Source of the DNA: Nonomuraea dietziae | GTDB taxonomy: Bacteria; Actinomycetota; Actinomycetes; Streptosporangiales; Streptosporangiaceae | Assembly (NCBI RefSeq): GCF_014195505.1 | Contig: NZ_JACIBV010000001.1 | Location: 4,154,001 to 4,218,000 of the forward strand | Direction of reading: 5' to 3' | Length of the DNA stretch: 64,000 nt | Shown here: positions 59,019 to 64,000 of the stretch, in pieces | How positions within the stretch are numbered: the stretch's first letter is position 1 | Layout of the letters: each line of letters starts with the position of its first letter | Made by a program: the position numbers and the translations under genes | The notes under the pieces: model-generated | What the model was told of the DNA's origin: nothing | Seen by the model: only the letters and a program-made list of their open reading frames with translations | Database searches by the model: none

Positions 59019-60407
59019 ATGGATCGCCGCAGCTTCCTGCTCACCGCCGCGCTGAGCGGGTTCGGCGGATCGACGGCTCCCGACTGGGCGGCGCTCGGCC
59101 GAGGTCTCGACGGCAGGCTCGTACGGCCTGGCCAGGCCGGGTACGACGCCGCCCGCCGTCTCTACAACCCGACCTTCGACCCGATCAGGCCACGCGGCGT
59201 CGCCTACTGCGCCACCCCGCAGGACGTGGCGGAGTGCCTGGCCTTCGCCCGCGGCGAGCGCGTCCCCGTGACCTCCCGCTCGGGCGGCCACTCCTACGCC
59301 GGCTGGTCCACGGGCTCGGGCCTGGTCGTCGACGTGTCGCGGATGAACACCGTGACCTACCGCGCGGGCAGGGCCACCGTCGGCGCGGGCGCCAAGCTGA
59401 TCGACGTCTACGACAAGCTGATCGCCAACGGCGTCAGCGTCCCCGCCGGCACCTGCCCCACGGTGGGGATCGCCGGCCTCACCCTCGGCGGCGGGCTCGG
59501 CGTGGTGTCCAGGAAGTACGGCCTGACCTGCGACGCCCTGGAGTCCGTGCGCATCGTCACCGCCGACGGTCGGGTGCTGACCTGTGACGCGTCCAACCAC
59601 AGCGACCTGTTCTGGGCCTGCAGGGGCGGGGGCGGCGGCAACTTCGGCGTCGCGCTCTCCTTCACCTTCCGCACCCATCCGGCCAGGGACGTCACGGTCT
59701 TCTTCCTGCACTGGCCGTGGTCCAGGGCGGCCTCGGTGGTGAGGGCGTGGCAGGCGTGGGCGCCGTCCGCGCCCGACGCCCTGTGGGCCAACCTCCACCT
59801 CACGCGCAGCGCGGGCGGCCTCGACGTGCAGGTCGGCGGCCTCTACCTGGGCGGCAGGACGGCCTGCGCCAAGCTGCTCGACGCGCTGGTGAAGGCCGCG
59901 GGCGCTCCGTCGTCGAGATACACCGCGGAGCGCTCACACCGCGCCGCCATGATGATCATGGCGGGCTGCTCGGGCAGGACGGTGGCGCAGTGCCGCAGGA
60001 TGCCGCGCGAGGCCTTCGTCGCCTCCTCGCACCTCGGCTACGCGAAGATGACGGGCGCGGCGGTCAAGGAGCTGGTGGCCAGGGTCGCCCGTCCTGGTGG
60101 CCACGCGGTGCTGCTCGACGCGATGGGCGGGGCGATCAGCCGCGTACGGCCCGACGCCACCGCCTTCCCCCACCGGCAGGCGCTGTTCAGCGTGCAGTAC
60201 TACGCCGACGGGGCCGACAGGAGCTGGCTCAGGGGTGTGCGCGGGGCGATGGAGCCGCATCTCGGGGAGCACGCGTACGTGAACTACATCGACCCCGACA
60301 TCGCGCGGTGGCGTGAGGCCTACTACGGCGCCAACGCGGCCAGGCTGTCGGCGGTGAAGGCCGCCTACGACCCAGGACGGCTGTTCCGGCTGCCGCAGGG
60401 GGTGTGA
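59019..60407 (+). CDS. Tat-exported BBE-type FAD oxidoreductase
   Basis: 462 residues. The start MDRRSFLLTAAL is a twin-arginine-like signal. FAD domain: TSRSGGHSYAGWSTGSG (about 85-101) has the His, and GTCPTVGIAGLTLGGGLG (about 145-162) has the Cys, so bicovalent FAD as in berberine-bridge/oligosaccharide oxidases is likely. The C-terminal BBE segment YVNYIDPDIARWREAYYGANAARLSAVKAAYDPGRLF binds the FAD end. It oxidises sugars or natural-product scaffolds with O2 outside the cell. It lies 71 bases after the redox operon, perhaps co-regulated. Confidence 0.85.
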   Translation: MDRRSFLLTAALSGFGGSTAPDWAALGRGLDGRLVRPGQAGYDAARRLYNPTFDPIRPRGVAYCATPQDVAECLAFARGERVPVTSRSGGHSYAGWSTGSGLVVDVSRMNTVTYRAGRATVGAGAKLIDVYDKLIANGVSVPAGTCPTVGIAGLTLGGGLGVVSRKYGLTCDALESVRIVTADGRVLTCDASNHSDLFWACRGGGGGNFGVALSFTFRTHPARDVTVFFLHWPWSRAASVVRAWQAWAPSAPDALWANLHLTRSAGGLDVQVGGLYLGGRTACAKLLDALVKAAGAPSSRYTAERSHRAAMMIMAGCSGRTVAQCRRMPREAFVASSHLGYAKMTGAAVKELVARVARPGGHAVLLDAMGGAISRVRPDATAFPHRQALFSVQYYADGADRSWLRGVRGAMEPHLGEHAYVNYIDPDIARWREAYYGANAARLSAVKAAYDPGRLFRLPQGV

Positions 60408-60443
60408 AAAACGCGTCGCGGGCGGCGACGCCGAACAGAAACA

Positions 60444-61091
60444 ATGGACGGCATGCGCCATTTGCCGCTCTTCGACCTGTCGATCCACACGCCCCGCCTG
60501 GAGCTGCGCCTGCCGAGCCTCGCGCAGCTCGACGAGCTGGGAGACAGGGCCGCCGAGGGCATCCACGAGGAGGGCTTCATGCCGTTCCTCTTCCCGTGGT
60601 CGGATGTGCCGCCCGCCGAGCGCGCCCGCCGCGCGATCCGGTACCACTTCCGCCAGTGGGGCGAATGGACACCCGAGTCGTGGTCGGCGGAGTTCGCGGT
60701 GCTGCTCGACGGCGAGGTGGTCGGCGTCCAGGGCGTCTTCGCCAAGGACTTCGGCATCACCCGTGAGGTGAACACCGGTTCGTGGATCGGCAGGCGCTTC
60801 CAGGGCCAGGGCATCGGCACCGAGATGCGCAGGGCGGTGCTGCACTTCGCCTTCGAGGGGCTCGGCGCCGAGCAGGCCGTCACCTCGGCGTTCGAGGACA
60901 ACGCGGCTTCGCTGGGGGTGACAGGGAAGCTGGGTTACAGGGAGGACGGCATCGAGATCCGCAACCGGATGGGCACGCGGGCGGCGATCCGCCGCTTCCG
61001 GCTGGACCGTGCCGACTTCTCCCCCGCGCCCGACGTCGAGATCCGCGGCCTCGACGCCTGCCTCCCCCTCTTCATCGCTCCCACGACCTGA
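60444..61091 (+). CDS. GNAT-family acetyltransferase (RimJ/RimL type)
   Basis: 215 residues. LELRLPSLAQLDEL at the start is RimJ/RimL-like; GSWIGRRFQGQGIGTEMRRAVLHFAF (about 113-138) is the acetyl-CoA loop; AFEDNAASLGVTGKLGYREDGIE completes motif B. It should acetylate a protein N-terminus or a small amine. ATG 60444 or 60453 starts it. Convergent with the acetoacetyl-CoA synthetase gene. Confidence 0.83.
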   Translation: MDGMRHLPLFDLSIHTPRLELRLPSLAQLDELGDRAAEGIHEEGFMPFLFPWSDVPPAERARRAIRYHFRQWGEWTPESWSAEFAVLLDGEVVGVQGVFAKDFGITREVNTGSWIGRRFQGQGIGTEMRRAVLHFAFEGLGAEQAVTSAFEDNAASLGVTGKLGYREDGIEIRNRMGTRAAIRRFRLDRADFSPAPDVEIRGLDACLPLFIAPTT

Positions 61092-61205
61092 CCCCGACGG
61101 TCACCCACCCCGCCGCGCCTTCGGGAGGCCCCTCCTCGGGTCTCCTCAGAACGCCCGGCCACCCCACGGCATCGTTCGGAGGACGCCCGCCGTCACCTGC
61201 GGAAA

Positions 61206-61243
61206 CCTCCTCCGAGTAACGCTCGTCAGCGTCTCGGAGGAGG
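61206..61243. terminator. Bipartite hairpin between convergent genes
   Basis: CCTCCTCCGAG and CTCGGAGGAGG pair (11 bp); inside, ACGCT and AGCGT pair (5 bp) around CGTC. A two-base bulge separates the parts. It lies between the GNAT and synthetase stops and can end both. Confidence 0.85.
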
Positions 61244-61268
61244 CTCGTCGGCGGCCTTCGCGGAGGGG

Positions 61269-63206
61269 CTAGGGGCGGAAGTGGTCGAGGACCTCAGGGT
61301 TGGCCATCGCGTCCCGGTTGGCCGCCTGCTCGACAGGTGTGCCGAGGAGGATCTTCCGCACCGGCACCTCCAGCTTCTTGCCCGACAACGTCCGAGGGAT
61401 CCCCGGCACCGCGATGATCTCGTTCGGCACGTGCCTGGGCGACAGCTCCTCCCTCAGCGCCGCCTTCAGCCGTCCCTCCAGCTCAGGGGTGACCTCCCCG
61501 TCCACGAGCGTGACGTACAGCAGCAGCCGCCCCTCCTGCCCGAGCTGGCCCGTGTCGATCACCAGGCTGTCGGCGATCTCGGGGAAGCGCTCCACGACCC
61601 GGTAGAACTCGCTGGTGCCCATCCGCACGCCGCCGCGGTTCAGCGTCGAGTCGGAGCGGCCGTAGATCACGCAGCTGCCGTCCTCGGAGATCTTGATCCA
61701 GTCGCCGTGCCGCCACACCCCCTGGTACACGTCGAAGTAGCTGTCGCGGTACCGGTCGCCGGAGGGGTCGTTCCAGAACATCACCGGCATGGACGGCATC
61801 GGCTGGGTCAGCACCAGCTCACCCACCTCCCCGATCACCGGCTTGCCCGAGGGGTCGAAGGCCTCCACCCGCGCGCCGAGGGACCTGCACGGGATGACCC
61901 CGGCGCGGATCGGGTGCAGCGGCGTGGCTCCGACGAAGCCCGTGCACACGTCGGTCCCGCCGGAGAACGATCCGACGGGCACGCCCGGCAGCGCCTCGGC
62001 CAGCCACGCGAACCCCTCGGGCGGCAGCGGCGAGCCCGTCGACCCGACCCCCTTCAGCGAGGACAGCCCCGTGGGCCGCGTGCCCGCCTTCATGCACGAG
62101 ACGATGTACGGCGCGCCCGTCCCGAAGTACGTCACGCCCTCGTCCGCCGCGATGCTCCACAGGTCCGTGGGCGCCCCGTCGTAGAGCACGACCGTGGAGC
62201 CCACCAGCAGCCCGCCGACGAGGTAGTTCCACATCATCCAGCCCGTGGTGGTGTACCAGAAGAACACATCTCCCTCGCCCAGGTCCTGGTGGAAGGAGAG
62301 CGACTTGAGGTGTTCGAGCACCACTCCGCCGTGGCCGTGGACGATCGGCTTGGGCAGTCCTGTGGTCCCGCTGGAGTAGAGGATCCACAGCGGATGGCCG
62401 AAGGGCACCCGCTCGAACTCCAGCGGCCCCTCCTCCGCGCGCAGCCCCTCCCAGCCGATCACCTCGCCGTGCGGCAGCGCCGCGACGTGCGTGGAGGCCG
62501 GTTCGGCCTGCTGGGGCGGCAGGCCCTCCTCGGCTGCGACGAGGTAGGGGATCCACACCGTGGCGCGCAGCGAGGGCAGCGCGGCGGCGATGTCGCGCAC
62601 GGCCTCCGACCTGTCGAAGCTCTTGCCGCCATAGCGGTAGCCGTCCACCGCGATCAGCACCTTCGGCTCGATCTGCGTGAAACGGTCCACGATGCTGGGC
62701 ACTCCGAAATCAGGAGAACCGGCTGACCAGATCGCGCCCAGCGAGGCGGTCGCGAGGAAGGCGATGAGCGCCTCAGGGATGTTCGGCAGGTAGCCCGCCA
62801 CCCTGTCGCCCCTGCGCACCCCCAGCTTGACCAGGCCGGTCCTGACCCGCGCGACCTCGGCGCGGAGCTCGGGCATGCTGATGACGCGGCGCGGTCCCCC
62901 CTCCGAGTGGAAGATCACCGCGGGGCCGTCGGCGCGGCGCAGCGCGTTCTCCGCGTAATTCAGTGAGCTGCCTGTGAACCATTCGACGCCGGGCATCGTC
63001 CCAGTCATGACGGGCCCGTCACCACGCTCACCGACCACGCCGAAGTAGTCCCACACAGACGTCCAGAACGCCGCGGGGTCCTCGACGGACCACTGCCACG
63101 CGTCCTGGTAGTCGGCACGCCCCACGCTCGCGAGATAGCGGGTGATCTTGGCGTTCGCCACCACGGAAGGGGTCGGCTCCCACAGCAGTTCACCTTCAGC
63201 AACCAT
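61269..63206 (-). CDS. Acetoacetyl-CoA synthetase (acetoacetate-CoA ligase)
   Basis: 645 residues. VEWFTGSSLNYAENALRR (about 73-90) is diagnostic of acetoacetyl-CoA synthetases; LYSSGTTGLPKPIVHGHGG is the ATP loop; WYTTTGWMMWNYLVGGLL, GRSDSTLNRGGVRMGTSEFYRVVE and the tail LSGKKLEVPVRKILLG with the catalytic lysine complete the set. It makes acetoacetyl-CoA from acetoacetate, feeding ketone-body or leucine breakdown and lipid synthesis. ATG 63206 preferred; ATG 63215 adds three residues. Confidence 0.9.
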   Translation of the reverse strand: MVAEGELLWEPTPSVVANAKITRYLASVGRADYQDAWQWSVEDPAAFWTSVWDYFGVVGERGDGPVMTGTMPGVEWFTGSSLNYAENALRRADGPAVIFHSEGGPRRVISMPELRAEVARVRTGLVKLGVRRGDRVAGYLPNIPEALIAFLATASLGAIWSAGSPDFGVPSIVDRFTQIEPKVLIAVDGYRYGGKSFDRSEAVRDIAAALPSLRATVWIPYLVAAEEGLPPQQAEPASTHVAALPHGEVIGWEGLRAEEGPLEFERVPFGHPLWILYSSGTTGLPKPIVHGHGGVVLEHLKSLSFHQDLGEGDVFFWYTTTGWMMWNYLVGGLLVGSTVVLYDGAPTDLWSIAADEGVTYFGTGAPYIVSCMKAGTRPTGLSSLKGVGSTGSPLPPEGFAWLAEALPGVPVGSFSGGTDVCTGFVGATPLHPIRAGVIPCRSLGARVEAFDPSGKPVIGEVGELVLTQPMPSMPVMFWNDPSGDRYRDSYFDVYQGVWRHGDWIKISEDGSCVIYGRSDSTLNRGGVRMGTSEFYRVVERFPEIADSLVIDTGQLGQEGRLLLYVTLVDGEVTPELEGRLKAALREELSPRHVPNEIIAVPGIPRTLSGKKLEVPVRKILLGTPVEQAANRDAMANPEVLDHFRP

Positions 63207-63263
63207 GTGTCCCATCCTGTCGCCGCCCGAACCGAAAGTCATCATCGCCGCCCACACAACCCC

Positions 63264-64000
63264 CTACCCGCGTAGGTGGTCCACAGCCATACGGGCGGCG
63301 GTCCCGATCACCGCGTCGGCGCGCGGCTGGTTGAGCGCCGGGCTGAAGGCGCGGGTGAAGACCGCCACCGCGTAACGCCCGCCGTCGGGGTACTCCACCA
63401 CGCCCGCCTCGGCGCGCAGCGTCGGCAGCGTGCCGGTCTTGCCGCTGACCGCGACGTCGTCGTAGGGGAAGCCCGACGACAGCCGGTGCGGCCACACCTG
63501 CAGGCCGAGCAGCCGGCGCATCCACGCGCACTGCTCGGGCGAGGCCGCCTCATCGCGCCAGATGAGACCGAGCAGCGCGGTCGTCTCGCGTGGCGTGCTC
63601 CTGTTGCTCTGCGCCGGGTCGAGCGCCCGCAGCTTCGCCAGGATCTCGGGATCGACCACGGGCCACTCCTCGCCCGAGTCCTCCCTGACCGTGGCGAGCA
63701 GTCCCGCGCAGTTGTGGACCACCCTCGTCGCGGACAGGCCGAACCCGTCGAGCATCGCGTTGACCCGCTCCAGGCCGACCCTGCCCGCGAGGACGTCGGC
63801 CGAGGCGTTGTCGCTCACCGCGATCATCAGGTACGCCATGTCGCGCAGCGACATCGTGACGTCGTCCAGCATCGCGCCCATGCCCAGGTCCCCGGGGAGC
63901 CGCTCCTTGACGGTCACGCGCTCGCGAGGATCGAGCTCACCCGCGTCGGCCAGCCTGGCGAAGGCCGCCAGCAGCGGGAGCTTGAACACCGACGCCGTCG
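63264..64000 (-). CDS. Class A beta-lactamase-fold serine hydrolase, partial at the window edge
   Basis: Open to the right edge; its start lies beyond 64000. The catalytic S-x-x-K (SVFK) is at the edge, SDN appears in AVSDNASADVL, and KTG in VSGKTGTLPTLRAEAGVVEY, so all core motifs are present. A Glu in the omega-loop region is not easy to place (SPEQCAW). It could be a beta-lactamase or a PBP4-like hydrolase; length and signal peptide cannot be judged. Neighbour synthetase is unrelated. Confidence 0.8.
   Translation of the reverse strand, partial: TASVFKLPLLAAFARLADAGELDPRERVTVKERLPGDLGMGAMLDDVTMSLRDMAYLMIAVSDNASADVLAGRVGLERVNAMLDGFGLSATRVVHNCAGLLATVREDSGEEWPVVDPEILAKLRALDPAQSNRSTPRETTALLGLIWRDEAASPEQCAWMRRLLGLQVWPHRLSSGFPYDDVAVSGKTGTLPTLRAEAGVVEYPDGGRYAVAVFTRAFSPALNQPRADAVIGTAARMAVDHLRG

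Noticed and set aside
1..64000. Biosynthetic gene cluster, prophage or integrative element
   Set aside because: No PKS/NRPS, terpene cyclase, integrase, transposase, tRNA gene or att repeat was seen; the AfsR and FadD genes alone do not make a cluster.

Overview
The window is a high-GC actinobacterial chromosome segment. The lineage markers visible are a prfB / ftsE-ftsX-smpB block next to ssrA, a tmRNA tag ending LALAA, AfsR/SARP regulators, a 1624-residue NAD-glutamate dehydrogenase, class F sortase, Lsr2-type DNA-binding residues and F420-type flavoproteins. A filamentous actinomycete of the Streptosporangiales (Nonomuraea-like) kind is the best guess, from style rather than from any search. 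No prophage, IS element or CRISPR array was seen; almost every gene has the same codon style.

1-6.4 kb: accessory transport and regulation. A partial GNAT gene, a PPOX flavoprotein, an ABC-ATPase/YhgE-Pip/TetR operon behind a perfect TetR-type palindrome, a cysteine-dioxygenase-like cupin, a LysR regulator and a LysE exporter.

6.4-23.6 kb: a dispersed lipid/sterol side-chain module. A minus-strand operon encodes a FadD4-like synthetase, a double DUF35 protein, Ltp4- and Ltp3-like thiolase-fold proteins and a FadD19-like synthetase. Nearby are an EchA19-like enoyl-CoA hydratase, a nitronate monooxygenase, a fused FadE34-like acyl-CoA dehydrogenase and another FadD. Non-coding gaps carry sequences matching the mycobacterial KstR and KstR2 operator consensus. 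Between them sit an Ig-repeat surface protein with a class F sortase, a VapBC-type toxin-antitoxin pair and a small protein with an Lsr2-like tail.

23.6-40 kb: envelope and signalling. HtrA-like lipoprotein protease; a lipoprotein/OmpA/lipoprotein operon followed by a 38-bp tandem array copied from the end of its last gene; a translationally coupled alditol oxidase-AfsR-Ser/Thr kinase-AfsR cassette; a NarL-type two-component pair; membrane protein; secreted erythromycin-esterase-fold protein.

40-53.7 kb: conserved core. tmRNA, a penicillin-binding-protein homologue lacking all three catalytic motifs, smpB, ftsX, ftsE, RF2, a lipoprotein, NAD-GDH and tryptophan 2,3-dioxygenase.

53.8-64 kb: an ECF sigma/zinc anti-sigma pair diverges from a four-gene envelope redox operon (DUF4142, DUF1996, haem-binding membrane protein, NuoF-ferredoxin fusion), followed by a Tat-exported BBE-type flavoprotein, GNAT, acetoacetyl-CoA synthetase and a partial class A beta-lactamase-fold protein. 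Family names are from reading motifs and from memory of reference proteins; no database search was run.
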